DNA of 64,000 nt, taken from assembly GCA_026874595.1 (NCBI GenBank), contig CM049314.1, positions 31,447,729-31,511,728 of the forward strand, read 5' to 3'. The stretch's first letter is position 1; each line of letters opens with the position of its first letter. Below, one piece after another: positions 1 to 11,600 of this stretch. The notes under the pieces were generated by a model, which was not told the origin of the DNA, searched no databases, and saw only the letters and a list, made by a program, of their open reading frames with translations. The DNA is from Sipunculus nudus (Eukaryota; Annelida; Sipuncula; Golfingiida; Sipunculidae). The position numbers were made by a program, and so were the translations under genes.

Positions 1-1500
1 ACGTACTCACTGATGTGTATGTTTCTTAATCCATGACCAATAACATGGCTTCTGCACTCTTGTTCTAAGACAAGTGGCGTCAACGGAAAAATTAATATGA
101 TTTTAAGTGACATCTTTCTGAGATGTTTACCAACACGGAACCTTAACCAAAGGTGATGGTGCCAAATATAAGAACAGCGGTTATCAAGGTTTAGCCCATA
201 TGCAGTATAGCCTATGCTTTGTGACTTATACTTTACTAGGAAATCAGGAGCTGATAAATAAAATTGAACAGGATTCGTGTACACATACACACCTTTTCAA
301 GGTTTGTTAATTTGAGTATAATTTATTTTACCTGATGGTGTTATATGTGACGATCCCAGCATACATAATAAAACCGCTAAGCATAAACCTTTGTTATCTT
401 TAATTTATCAGCAATGTCTGATTTCACTTTTAATAATCAAGCAAGTGGCTTGCATGCGTTTATAACAATTGAATAGTGTGGTTTTATTAATATTAGTATG
501 AACGGATAATGTTGACTTGTCCGCATCTGATATCATAATACGGGCGGGTAGACAGATACGTCTGTGATAGGAAACATGACGCTGCAGTCAGATAATGCAT
601 ACCAGTTAGAATAACACAGAAGAGCCCCCATATTTTCATGTGGAAATAATATTACCAACTACCGGCGTTTCACAGCAACGGAACATCCGAATGAAACACC
701 GCGGTACCTGGTTTTGAGAGCCGGCGAAACATTCTTGTGGACAAATACAAAGTACCTACTTTTGATTCCTCATAAATTCGTGTTATGTTTCGCGAATGCG
801 GAGTTTGAACGTGTCACATATTCCTATGACATCTTAGGGTATTTTGTAAGCAATCCATTTACCGGGGATGTTTCCCATCACGTCCCCTAATAGTGGGTTT
901 ATATTTTCGTGTTGTTTTTTCCCATTTGTCTGCCGAAACTGATATAGTACATGCAGATAAACGCAGAACTAAAAATAAAGCCGGTTATGTCTTGGACGCC
1001 TAAAAAAAACGGTATTACTAAGAGGTAAAATCCATGTCTGAATCGCACTATCCTTTAAATGAAACCCAAAAGAATTGAACATTAAAAATTGGTGACAAAC
1101 GTATTTAAAAATGATCAGACGATAACCACACGATAGCTATTCTTTGTATTAATAAATAATGATCAAGGTTTAGAATTGGCAACCATTTCAAACTCGATGA
1201 CCATTTAAATAAATATTGTATCTCTTTGCTCAGAATATAATATAAAAGTAATTAAATTATCGGGTCATAAAAAAATTAACTATTCACACACTTTAGGAGA
1301 AACAAGCATTGGTCTTCGGTAACATATTCTTGTCCTCAATTGTGAGAATATTCCTTATTAAAAACCAATGTGACTGAGTTGTATTCTATTGCATATGTTC
1401 AGCGTCCCATATTGACCATATAATAATAATTTACCAATAATGTTGAGTGCTCATTACAAGTGTGAGTCACAGATCCCATCTGAATTAGATAAACCGATCG
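1..1500. other. No recognised gene; AT-rich
   Basis: I see no EGF-like exon, transmembrane exon, RNA gene or transposon end here on either strand. The stretch is AT-rich intergenic or intronic sequence downstream of receptor copy 1, which reads leftward into it. A 3' UTR or last tail exon of copy 1 could be hidden here, but nothing in the sequence identifies one. Confidence 0.5.
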
Positions 1501-1531
1501 TCAGATTGCATGATGGTAAATTAATCCTCAC

Positions 1532-1589
1532 CAACTTTGACATTCCGGATAAAGCAATTTTTGCAAAACCTCAAATGATAACAAAAGAT
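1532..1589 (-). CDS. Candidate cytoplasmic-tail exon of receptor copy 1
   Basis: A 58-nt open stretch sits between a good acceptor (pyrimidine-rich, ending TTTATCCAG) and a donor GTGAGG. It starts in phase 1 and ends in phase 2, so it joins in frame to the candidate juxtamembrane exon at 1687-1748. It would encode a leucine-rich segment, DLLLSFEVLQKLL. No homologue is recognised in the other copies. The support is splice-signal and phase agreement only, so it could be chance. Confidence 0.3.
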
Positions 1590-1686
1590 CTGGATAAAGA
1601 AATATGCAAATGTTTACAGTTTTGTTCAGTAAAACTACAATTAAATAGTAACAGATATAATTATTTAAATTAATGAACAACCCTAC

Positions 1687-1748
1687 CTGCCGAATTAAAA
1701 AGAAACTCAGGTGATCCTGTGCTTCGGTGTTTACGCCATTTAAATTTT
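1687..1748 (-). CDS. Candidate juxtamembrane exon of receptor copy 1
   Basis: A 62-nt segment has acceptor TATCACAG and donor GTAGGG. Entered in phase 2, as a TM exon would deliver, it reads R-KFKWRKHRSTGSPEFL and ends in phase 1. The cluster of basic residues is what a stop-transfer region just inside the membrane looks like, and the 2-to-1 phase pattern matches the juxtamembrane candidates of copies 3 and 8. The problem is that no TM exon is visible between this exon and module E at 2582-2770, so its connection to copy 1 is inferred. Confidence 0.4.
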
Positions 1749-3695
1749 CTGTGATACCCCACATATGGGCGCATTTCATTCTTGGCTTTAGCCCTTTTAA
1801 TAATCTGTTTCAAAACATGGCCGTGTCATCAGCTGATTATTTGACATGGGATATTAAAACATATTTAAATATGAATTGATCTCTTCTGAATATTTTCTTG
1901 ATCCATATAGAAACTACACGTGTTAAAAAATCAGACCAATTGCAAGACTTCAAAAGCACTCCTTCTTAAAGCAAAGGTTAAAACACCTATTTTCCTATAT
2001 TTTTTTGGTGCTAGATCCACTGTAGTCGTTGTCCTAAATGCTCATAATAAAGCTAGGTATATGAATGCAGGAGAATAATTCCTAGTAGCTGATTACATTA
2101 AAATCATTTATTAACCACAATGCTCGCCTGCATGCAACATAAAATATAAAACATTCCAGACAAATTTGTAAAATATTAAGGAACAACTGAACGATGTTAA
2201 CACATGCTCATGAGACAGTTCTATGACGCTAACATGCTCATTACCCCATTGAATCATCAATATATAACAGATGATTAGTTATATCAAGTCCTATAATAAA
2301 TCTATAATAAATCTTGCCATAAGCGATATATTTTGACAATAAAACAGTGTCAATATGGTATAACCTTCCATGAAAATACGATCATTCACGTTACTTCAGC
2401 ATTAAGGTCCCGCTGGCATTTAAGTTGAAAAGAGACCTTTCTTGTACAAATATGAGGACTTGTTATTGGATACTTATATAAATATAGGTGTCTTACATGC
2501 TGCTTATTTATTTACTTTTTTTATACACTAAAGGCACACAAAAATTATGTTTTACCCTTTGAAAAATTATTCATGTCTTACTGGAACTGTTATAGTTTGA
2601 CTGTGTTATGTTCCATTCTGGACAACACCTTTCAATACAGTTATTTTCGCAGCGTTCCCCGAACCAACCGTCTACGCAAGCACATGCACCGTCAGCCGGG
2701 TCACATGGGGATATAAATCCAACTGAACAAAGCTCCCTACACCGTTCTCCAAATGTGCCTGACCGACATTCTTCAATAGAAAAAGAAAACATTTTATACA
2801 ATAATATTATAAAACAATAATAAACTTCCGCACTTGGATATCAAGCTATTGCGAAATTATTGAAGGAAAATGTAGGAACCATTCAAGAGCCAACACGATT
2901 TATTTCCATTTAAAATATGGATATTGCATTGTCTTCACAAATATATAACCAGCCAATGTGACATTGATATAACATAACAATTTTCAACATAATTTTGAAT
3001 GTTGAGAATCCACATGTGTGATGATGTTTAACAGAGAATCAAGTTGTCGGATCATAAAATCTTGATTTACCATTAAATTCCAAATAGAGTTTTATTCTTA
3101 TCTACTGTACAAATGCTTCATCGCTCTATCTATAATAAGCCAACTTTCCTTAATTTGAGATTAACATTTAACCTAGCCCCATGAGTTTTATAAGCTTTGC
3201 CATCGAATTAAAGGAATATGTATAAATACCCTGATTATCAACACAGTATCTATGTCCATCACATGGACATTTGCCGTCCGTGTCGCAATTTTGATTGTTC
3301 CAAGTCTCACATCGTCTCCCTTTCCACCCAAAACGGCATCTGCAAGAACCATCAGCTGGGCCACAAACATCCTTACAGCCAACCGAACATTTTCTTGTAC
3401 ACGAAGGGCCCCACGTACCAGCTTGACAAACTATGACACAATCATATTTATTTGCAGTAATAGAATATTGGGAACATGGCTTGCGTCATAATGACATTTT
3501 ATAAACGTTTCCAGTTTTACATCTTTAAATCTATTTCACTGTAAATGAGACCGCCTTACCTTTGCCACATTTGTTACCTCTTTTTCCCCGCACACAACCT
3601 CGAAAACATATACCGTCGGTGCTTCGACACGCACTATATTTGCAACTGTAGAGGCATGTGTTTTTACAGTATTCGCCATACCAGCCAACGGCACA

Positions 3696-3749
<54 letters not shown>

Positions 3750-6098
3750 ATATATAAGTCAACTGTGTTTAATTACATCATGTTCGCACAAATTTATACA
3801 TATAAGTCAAGGTAATAGGACACAAATCTCCAGCCCACCTTGTTCACAATTTGCTCCTGCTTTTCCCAGCACGCAGCCGCTGTTGCATAATCCATATTCA
3901 TTGCAGTCTGTATGCTTGCACTTCGTCTTGCAGGATAACTTGCAGTTTTCACCATATTTTCCCCTGGGACATCCTGTAATACAAAAGTGCTAGATTATTT
4001 TGTAATAAGGAAAATTATGTCATTGTAAATTGTTCCTGGGAATAAAGTTATACTTTATATATTACAGTGAAACCCCTCTTGGGCGGACAGTTACGGGACC
4101 GAACGATTTGTCCGTTATAGCGGGGTTTCCGCCCTAGAGAGGATGGGGTCAAGGAGGTCCGTTTAAGACCAAGTATGGGATTAAAGGAACCATGAAAGCG
4201 GGTATTTTTTTATCTATATTTGATCTACAATATATGTTATATGTGAATAAAATTTATTGCACCCGGTTGTTGTGTTTTATTTTATCTTATAATGAGGCAT
4301 ATATGATTAACTGGAACATTATCGTCATGACTTGTGAGAAAATAATATTTTAACATTGATTGGCATCGACTGCACTTACTCGTAAGCGTCTAAACGTATT
4401 TCTGCACTCTGTCCGTAAAATTTCGTAATTCGTTATATTAAGAGAATCGCTTATGGAAAAAAAATAATATCTGACATCTCGTTCATGTTCTGTAAAAATC
4501 CTTCCCGATCGAAAGCAAACTTGATAAATACATGCATGATATCATTTGCGCCTTATGATTGGCAGGTGGGGCTCATTTCAAACGATGCAAATGTTTTAGG
4601 ATAGGGGATTGGCTCCCGCCCCGCCCGGGTGTGTTATTGGAGTAAATCATTTTGAGCAATGAGTGCACGCATAAGTCGCCATACAGGTGCATTTTTTAGC
4701 TTTGATTGTCTTTAATCTAAAGCCCAGCTGAGCCCCCTTTCCAGGCGAGAGGTCATGACCCGTGACTTCTGTCGTCCGATTGTGTAAAAGATACGTCATT
4801 ATCCTCGCTCCCGGGCCCTTGTTAGAACAATGTGGCTCGAATTCAGAATGAATATGTAGCTTCACTGAAAGCTCGCCTCCATAAAATATCCGTGAATTGT
4901 GTCATTTTTATATGCACTACTATGGATAAAAGGATAAATTCTTATCAAAGATCCAGCTGAAAGAAAAGGTAAATTTAGTTAAACTAGCCCATACCTTATA
5001 ATCCTGGAGTTATATGCCTTAAAAATAAGAAAATTAAAGAGATATAAGGCGTACTGGAAACAGACCAAATTTGCAATTTCAAGTATTACTGCGGACATCG
5101 ATCTTGGGTGTCCGTTAGCCGGGACGATTTAAGCAATCGGGAAGAGAAAGTGTCACTTTTCCTGCATAGCGGGGTGTCCGCCCCAGAGGGGATGTTAAAA
5201 GAGAAAAACGCTCGGTCGGCCCAAACACTGTCCGTTAGGCGGGGTGTCCGTCCCAGAGGGGTGTCCGCAGACCGGGGTTTTACTGTAATCTAAATATACG
5301 CGTATCCAGTAAGGTACTACCATTATTTTTTGTCAAGAGGTAAATTAAAGTTGTGTCTGATTTAAAACTATCATGCACCCAATAATCAAAAATATTTTGT
5401 TCACGCCATTTCGTCCCTACTTCATTATTTCCAAGATCAATGTTCCAAAAAGGTCTATGGATCATTTTAACGGACAGATTAGGTAATTTTTGTTGCTTCA
5501 TCACTGAATGGGGTTAATAGATTAATCTCTTGCCGGTAACCGTGGTCTACATTAAGCTATATAAAACCCCGACATTCAGAAAAACAATTACCTGTCAAAT
5601 AAAAAATAGATTTACAGCATGTGCAGTAGCAGAAAGGAAAATTATGTACCATTATAGTAAAAGTATTTACCAATTGCACACGACGATCCCATTCTCCCGG
5701 AAACACATCCGTGTCGACAAGTGCCATTGCGGAAACACTGCTTCTTGGCACAATGTGCTGAGCACGGATGGTCGCAGTAGAGTCCGTATTTATCCGGCGG
5801 ACAAGCTGTTATGGGGTTTGGTGTATAGAATAGAAACATTACTATTTTGTTGTTAGTCAGACAACTGTATGAGAAAATAATATTTAGATCCTTCCGGTAT
5901 GCTCTAATTCACTCTTGCATTGATATTGGATAGATGCAAGATAGATAAAATTAGTTATCTAATTAAATTTAGGATAAAGACACGGGTATTCTAAGAGCAG
6001 TAAAACTCACCTCCAGGTATGGCAAGATGTATAATCTGGCCTTTTGTTGATGAATCCATTATCAACAGTATAAACAGTGTATTGTGTAGTATAAACAT
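1687..6098 (-). CDS. Receptor copy 1: five-module EGF-like (MEGF10/CED-1-like) protein
   Basis: Gene-level entry. Exons in reading order are signal 6011-6098, A 5671-5805, B 3839-3973, C 3560-3697, D 3230-3430 and E 2582-2770, with a candidate juxtamembrane exon at 1687-1748. All six leading exons are open, have GT/AG borders and join in phase 1, giving about 295 residues of secreted or extracellular protein with regularly spaced cysteines. Proteins with this EGF/laminin-like spacing (MEGF10/11, CED-1, SR-F) bind apoptotic cells, microbes or matrix; the ligand here is unknown. No TM exon resembling those at 17.9, 41.6 or 59.3 kb is seen after E, so the product may be secreted, may use an unrecognised TM exon, or may be incomplete. 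Intron A-B carries a 1.2-kb transposon. Confidence 0.75.
2582..2770 (-). CDS. Copy 1 module E exon (EGF-like)
   Basis: 189 nt, phase 1 to phase 1, acceptor CTATTGAAG and donor GTAAGA. It encodes ECRSGTFGERCRELCSVG and continues with DGACACVDGWFGERCENNC, a typical EGF-like repeat, then a CC pair and an Asn-rich end with possible N-glycosylation sites (NIT, NSS). It corresponds to the E modules at 18.6, 32.9, 49.2 and 59.7 kb and is the only clearly intact one among those five. Confidence 0.85.
3230..3430 (-). CDS. Copy 1 module D exon (EGF-like)
   Basis: 201 nt, symmetrical phase 1, acceptor TGTCATAG and donor GTATTT. It begins VCQAGTWGPSCTRKCSVGC, passes through VCGPADGSCRCRFGWKGRRC, and ends with a further cysteine-rich segment including KCPCDGHRYCVD. 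The same longer module (1.5 EGF units) recurs at 10.3, 19.1, 33.9, 52.4, 56.5 and 60.1 kb. Confidence 0.88.
3560..3697 (-). CDS. Copy 1 module C exon (EGF-like)
   Basis: 138 nt, phase 1 both ends, donor GTAAGG. It encodes ECAVGWYGEYCKNTC, then ACRSTDGICFRGCVRGKRG and KCGKG. The acceptor lies inside a GA repeat that directly follows a (TA)n tract on the minus strand. There is therefore almost no polypyrimidine tract, and AG choice could be ambiguous; AG at 3698-3699 keeps the frame and module length of the other C exons. Confidence 0.85.
3700..3757. repeat. (TC)n / (TA)n / TG microsatellite at the module C acceptor
   Basis: The plus strand shows CT repeats followed by about 20 TA units and a short TGTGTGTG run. 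It borders the acceptor of the copy 1 C exon. Open frames through it (IYIYIY) are repeat translations, not genes. Confidence 0.95.
3839..3973 (-). CDS. Copy 1 module B exon (EGF-like)
   Basis: 135 nt, symmetrical phase 1, acceptor TTGTATTACAG and donor GTGGGC. It reads GCPRGKYGENCKLSC, then HTDCNEYGLCNSGCVLGKAG and NCEQG. The unusual GTGGG donor is shared with the paralogous B exon of copy 3 at 22.6 kb. Confidence 0.88.
4065..5285. mobile_element. TA-flanked non-autonomous DNA transposon (Tigger/pogo-like ends)
   Basis: The element starts CAGTGAAACCCCTCTTGGGC and ends, in reverse complement, CAGTAAAACCCCGGTCTGCG. A TA dinucleotide sits outside each end, as expected of Tc1/mariner-superfamily target duplication. 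Its ends contain repeated pieces of the type TGTCCGTTA..CGGGGTGTCCG. It is about 1.2 kb and I see no transposase open frame, so it is a deletion derivative or MITE-like copy. It sits in the intron between modules A and B of copy 1. The superfamily is inferred from TIR style and TA only. Confidence 0.65.
5671..5805 (-). CDS. Copy 1 module A exon (EGF-like)
   Basis: 135 nt, phase 1 to 1, acceptor CCCCATAACAG and donor GTAAATA. It reads ACPPDKYGLYCDHPCSAHC, then QCFRNGTCRHGCVSGRMG and SCAIG. It is the first cysteine-rich module after the signal peptide and pairs with the A module at 23.2 kb. Confidence 0.88.
6011..6098 (-). CDS. Copy 1 signal-peptide exon with start codon
   Basis: The ATG at 6098 opens MFILHNTLFILLIM, a hydrophobic core, followed by a polar stretch ending AIPG and donor GTGAGT in phase 1. 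The split codon (G+CT) gives Ala directly before the first cysteine of module A. A homologous first exon with the same phase occurs in copy 3 at 23551-23644. I chose this ATG because it is followed at once by the hydrophobic run. Confidence 0.75.
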
Positions 6099-9000
6099 GT
6101 CTGTATATAATGTTAAAAGTGACACAGAGTATGGACATCCTCTGGGGACTCACCCTGTCAAATAGAATAGACAGGAAAAGTCTGTGGCATAGTTAATGTT
6201 ATTTAGTTATACGATTCATTTTAAAGCCTATTATCTATTATTTGTCTTCCTGTTAGTGTGAAGGATGAAATGCACTTAATTGGATTAATGATAAAAGGAA
6301 TGTCAGCATTAATTACACGTAGATGGCAGTGTGTCAGGATGTATATCTATTTCTCTTTTTTTATGAAGAATAAATTGTATTTAACTGGAATGATAACAAT
6401 GTCAACCGCATTATGTACATGGTAAACAATGGTAATTGTGCAGGTGGTTGTTACTAGGGTATTAGCTCAGATGATTGAAAATCATCCGAGCTGTTGCGAA
6501 GGGTTTTGTCGGTAATCCTTCCGGTTTTCGGTCGTCTGGTCGTCAATTTCTCCTTCGAAACTTGGAATTCGAACCTCTGACTACATTCATTGAACTGTTG
6601 AAAGAAAAACACAATTAGCCCCTTTGACATGGCCACAGATGGCCACATATTGTAACATTTGATATAGAAACTTCTCATTGAAACAGTGGAGTCCTAATGG
6701 AATATTATTGGGAATTTGAAATTAGGTTGCCATGACCTATATTATTTGGGGTCCGCGAAGAAAAGGACATTTTGCAATGGAAATCCTGATTATAAATGTT
6801 GATCAAAGTTCTTACGTGCCAGGTGTCCATACCGAGTAGACTTTAGTGGCCATCTAACTTGTGAAGGGTTCATTCAAGAAATATAGACTTTGTGATGTAT
6901 ATTATGCATAAACTATATGGACCTTAAACAGTAATGTTGGCACCTCGGAAGTCAACCTGGGCACAAATAAAATAACTCTATGGTCCTTGAAATTTGTTAT
7001 TTATAATCATAAACGCAATGTGCTTGTCAGTGTTGTTAGAATCCAGCAGAAAGGTCAATGTCGCGTGTATATTGTAATGTTTTATCACAAACATGAGATA
7101 AACACCCAAAAACTCAGATGAGCACAAAAAGCTAGACCTGGAACCTCTTTCTTCATATCCGTCTATGGCCGAGTGAAATTTCCTTGCAAAGCTGAATACA
7201 ATCACTGATACCTATATTCTGTGAGCTTTGAGAAAGCACATTATTTTGGAACCATAAAAGGCAGAATGGCACATATTATAAGAGCGTAACCAAAACATAT
7301 AACTTAATAATCAGGGTCAGGTAAAATCTTCTTTTAAACACAAATGACTATTTATACTTTTCAAGAAAATAAATGGGTGTGCAAAAAAAGGTAATTGCAA
7401 TGGTAATGATCACAAATATAATTTTTGGGGAAACAGGAAGTTGGGCTTCTGGGAGAAATAAGGAAAAAAGGGAAAGCTACTTACCATATAAATCATGATT
7501 ATTCTTCTTGCTTATAAATAGCGACATAGGCATATATCTTGTTTTGTAAGAGTATTGGTAAAAATGATAAAATACGCAAACCATTCAATGCATCTAACTA
7601 CGAACAACTGTTGTATTCCTGTTGAATATTTACACAGAGGCCAAAGTCAAAATTCCATTTATTTTCGTAGTTATGTTATACATTAATTCAAAAGAAACAA
7701 GGGATACCTTTTTTAAACGAAGGTTTAAATTATCACTGCCTTGAGCAATTTTTGTCAAGAGGAAGCACTGCTGGTATTATTTTTTCTGTTGGATGACGTC
7801 CTTCATTCAATTTTTGGATAGAGTAAGACTCATCTTAATTTTTGGTAAAATATTGGTGTTACAACCTTTCTATGGGGCAAACACAATAATTATAAAGTTT
7901 TTCTGAACGCTTACATGTTTCCTTCATTTAAGAATACGAGTTTTTGCAAATCAAACAGCACAACTTGTCTAGAAATCGTATTTTATGTACAGTTGTATAT
8001 TACTTGATCTCCATCTAGACATAATTCTATATACACTGTTCCAATAGTAATTCATTAATGCTTTCGCCGTGGGATTAGAAAGACTCTTTGGACAGAAAAC
8101 GATATGTAGAACTCTCCGCTCAGGTCTTGGAACAAACCAAGGTAAGAGGATTATATCCTATGATGGGTCATGTGGTTTCGGTCAACTTCTGGCTGAGGTT
8201 AATGTTTTATATTGTAATTTTACCTTTATATTATAATAATTCTTTAAATCGATTCAAAATAACGTATAGATTATAAAATGTTTCGTGTTTTGGATCGATA
8301 GTTTGCTGTCCGGGTTTGTTGCTAATAATCTTAGTCTTAAATATTACGAGCCCCTGAATGCAGCCGCAGATTACATCACCAACGTCACACGAAATATAGA
8401 GTTTTGTATAGCCGTGCAAGTCTTTACTAACAAAGCATAATCCGAATGGTTGACACCTTTTTAAAGGCTACCTATGCCACACAGCTAGTCTTTGATAAGC
8501 AGTCAACCATTCACATTATGTGTTTATATAGTTTTATATCTGGCAAATCATACACGTCATTGCATGACAAAGTACACTGAAACCCACAAATACATGTGAT
8601 TGCATGACAGAATAGACGGATTATAGAGAGCGGTTCAGTCGTGTACATATGCATTACCCCGGAGGAAAAAATATAGTGTTGATATTTTTACGAGGGCAAG
8701 AAAAGATTGCATCATTAATTGCACCTTATTCCGGTAATCTACGGCCGAATTTATAATAGGGTTGTTTCCGAATAAACCACAAAATAATCGGACCGTTTGA
8801 CATATGATTCAGGAAATTTTCACAATAAAAGCCGGCCCGTTCATGTTGGTTAGATGTAATTACCTATTATCCGGGAATAATAGTCATCTAATAATTACGT
8901 GCTTAAGTCTGTTGTTATGAAATATAACAGGTCTATGTATTCATCGGTTTTTAACAAACGGGACAAGGTAATTCAGAAAATATATAAACATCACACAAAT

Positions 9001-9718
9001 GTTTATTGTATGGTCTATACATTATGTTGGATTAAGCAGCACAGCATTTACAAAGAAAATAAATTGAGAAAAAAAATCGCTTGATTCTATGATCCCCTGA
9101 TCAGAACTCGGTTATCTTTGAAGTTAAATAATAATAACCCTTAGTCAACAATTTTGAACCGGTAAGATCAACATAAACCATGCTTGAAATATCCGATAGC
9201 GGGTAGATTTGCTTCCTTCGCGCAGCTACACCTTCTTATTGTTCATCAGAAGCTATTGTCATGCATTTTTTTCAGATAATACTTTCTCTTTATTAACCAG
9301 AGCCTATTATTATTATGTTGTGTATTTGTGTTGCCTCGAGGGTAAAATAAATTACTTTATAAATGCTTGACTCAGCAGTATTTTTTGTTTAGTTATTAAT
9401 GTCGATTGGATCCAGTTCATGCGCTTCTGAAGCAAAGAACAATTATAATTCCTTGAAGTTTATGGAAAAAAAACAAATATAGAATCCTGCTTTATTATTT
9501 TCTTATTGAGACATCCCATCTAAATTTTATGACTTCGAATAATTTTAAAACACTAACATTAAATTTGCATGAAAATCTATATGTTGATGATTTCCGGACC
9601 TGGCCGCCCTTTAGTATTTTTATAAAAAAATGTAACAGTATTGTTTGATTAAACCTACTGTAGTATCGATGAAGCCGAAAACTTCGCATAAACAATTTAA
9701 TTTTATATATGACGATTT
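6099..9718. other. No recognised gene; intergenic
   Basis: Apart from AT-rich unique-looking sequence I see nothing here: no EGF-like cysteine pattern, no TM exon, no clear transposon termini. One short plus-strand frame near 8.09-8.14 kb ends at a GTAAGA motif but has no recognisable product. The promoter of copy 1 should lie just above 6.1 kb but no defining motif is visible. Confidence 0.4.
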
Positions 9719-9771
9719 ACATCCAACTGAGCACTTCTCCTGACAACTTCACCATATCTGCCTTGTCCTAA
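9719..9771 (-). pseudogene. Truncated module E relic
   Basis: The reverse complement reads GGACAAGGCAGATATGGTGA and continues to a TGCTCAGTTGGATG-like end, clearly the start of module E (GQGxYGExC..CSVGC). One base is missing before the second cysteine codon and the rest of the module is gone. It is a decayed exon downstream of the D relic at 10.3 kb. Confidence 0.6.
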
Positions 9772-10234
9772 TTCCTTAATGAATAATGGAAATATGGAAT
9801 GAATTTATAATTAATTATACCGAAAAAGAGTTACCTTTTAAGTTTGTATCCTTTTTTGTATAATTTCTTCTTGTACACATACAATCAGTATGACATATAT
9901 GTATATAGATATAACCTAAAGCTGATCTAACAAAACGACTTTTGTTGAAGAATTTGTTAAGATTTGCTTAGGAAGTCCACAGTTATTGCCTTTATGCCTA
10001 CAATTACTTGATTTTATATGATTTTACCGTCAGCACATCTTTCCCATCTGGCCTCGATAAAATTGATTGACCAATGTTGTTTAAATAGTCGAAAAATATG
10101 TATTGTAATATTCTTTTTTATTTTGCCTTGGTCATTAAACACAAAACGTTTTCCAAATTTAAAAGACTGAAGTGTCAGCTAAACCGTAAGCATTACTATG
10201 TATACGCCTTAACAATAAGGTTGGAAGCCCTTAC

Positions 10235-10416
10235 TATCAACGCAATCATTCGGTTGATTCTTTGGGTAGGATACACACTGCCTCCTTTGACACACTTTAC
10301 CTTGTTTTTTGTCTCACCTCGTCTCCCTGTCCATCCTGGACTGCACATAAAACCACCGTCAGCTGGGCCGCATACATTCCTGCTACACGAAGTATCCCAC
10401 AGACGAGCTTGGCACA
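10235..10416 (-). pseudogene. Decayed module D exon
   Basis: The acceptor (TTATATAG) and donor (GTAAGG) are still present, but the interior is 182 nt, not a multiple of three. It starts VCQARLWDTSC, then lacks about seven codons that contain CSVGC in intact copies. It resumes VCGPADG..GWTGRRGE with a Cys-to-Gly change, and shifts frame before the end. About 20 bp of intron separate its acceptor from a (TA)n tract. Confidence 0.8.
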
Positions 10417-10436
10417 CTATATAAGACAGAGACATA

Positions 10437-10437
<1 letters not shown>

Positions 10438-10487
<50 letters not shown>
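10438..10487. repeat. (TA)n microsatellite
   Basis: About 23 TA units next to the acceptor of the D relic at 10.3 kb. Confidence 0.95.
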
Positions 10488-10744
10488 TTAAAAAAAGGTC
10501 ACAGACGGCTCCCCATGCGGTGGGTCCTAAAACAAATTGTGTTATTAATAAAGATAACGTTACTCTTTGTTTTTATAATACGTTAAATTGTTTTTATACA
10601 GGTAATAAAACTATTCTTTGTGTAAACAATTATTTCATGGTATGATTGTTAATTAATTACGTTCTTTCAGGCTGACAAGTAAGAGGGCACAAGAAAGAAA
10701 AAAATAACTAAATGTTTAACTTTGTAATCAACAGCGCTCTTTTA

Positions 10745-11006
10745 ACCCTGTTCAGTTTAATTTCTCAAAATGCTGAGAGTAATGTGGATGCAGTAGACAA
10801 TGATTAGCGCTTTGTGTTTTTACTGACATGCAACATCCACTTAAACATCTAGCCTTACGTACATCCAAGTTTTTTCAATCAGATTTTAAAGATATATATA
10901 ATCATCCCTGTACACATCATTTATGTGTAAATTTAGTTTATGACCAAATTAAGAGATTACTCGTTCATTTACCTCAACATTTCTTTCCTTTAAAGTAATA
11001 ATGTAT
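10745..11006 (+). repeat. Arm 1 of a near-perfect 262-bp inverted repeat
   Basis: Its reverse complement is found at 13037-13298 with, by eye, a single mismatch. The equivalent sequence at about 15.36-15.62 kb in the other duplicate is clearly more diverged, so the inverted copy is younger than the 2.7-kb duplication. Confidence 0.9.
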
Positions 11007-11399
11007 GTGATTAAAATAATCATTTATCCCGTAACTAAATGGTAGCGTGTTTACAAATGATCTAACTCTTAAATTTCACAATTATTTTGTTTCCCAATTA
11101 GAACAGTTGTGTAAATCGATTTTACAAAATACGGTATACATCATAGCCACATGAGCCATTTGGCTATCCTCATTAGACCCTTTTCTAATATACACACTGA
11201 AATTACCTATGATCGGTCCAATAAACAAAAAAAAAAAAAACCAGAAACACAGCATCACTCACTCTTTGAGAGTACTGTCATGTTGGGAGGTAACAAAGGT
11301 TTTGATAGATAAAGGAATTTTCATGAATTTTTTAGCCGAAAATATTTGAATTGGTTAAATAATTCAGAGTACAGGCAGAAACAGAAGAAAAAAAAAACA

Positions 11400-11600
11400 A
11401 ATGGTCAATGTGATGCCGACACCAGGGGGAGCATTAGGTAAGGCATAGACAGTGGTACCAAGCATTGTTGCCACTGACAATTCAGAAAAGTTTTCAGTCT
11501 GTGAACCGGTAATGTAAGGAGACAAATGACTTGTGCAGTTGCCACCAGGTGAAACGCAACTGGACAAATGGTCCAATAAAGGCTTCACAAAATTGTATCC
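11400..11600 (-). pseudogene. Candidate tail exon, left duplicate
   Basis: An open minus-strand frame includes SSCVSPGGNCTSHLSPYIT and later GTTVYALPNAP. The paralogous stretch at 16203-16415 keeps this frame's wording (SPGGNC, LSPYIT, GTTV, ALPNA) despite nucleotide divergence, which hints at past coding function in a Ser/Thr/Pro-rich cytoplasmic tail. No clear splice borders were found, so this is tentative. Confidence 0.3.

Noticed and set aside
1440-1673. 77-codon plus-strand open frame
   Set aside because: No domain or splice context; it overlaps a better-supported candidate exon on the minus strand and has AT-rich, low-complexity composition toward its end.
3218-3491. Plus-strand open frames over module D
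   Set aside because: Shadows of the cysteine-rich minus-strand exon. The same pattern recurs opposite every EGF-like exon (for example 18.5-18.7, 22.5-22.76 and 59.5-59.8 kb).
8079-8140. Possible plus-strand exon (DRKRYVELSAQVLEQTK) before GTAAGA
   Set aside because: Only a short open stretch with a donor-like motif; no homology, no partner exons on the plus strand.
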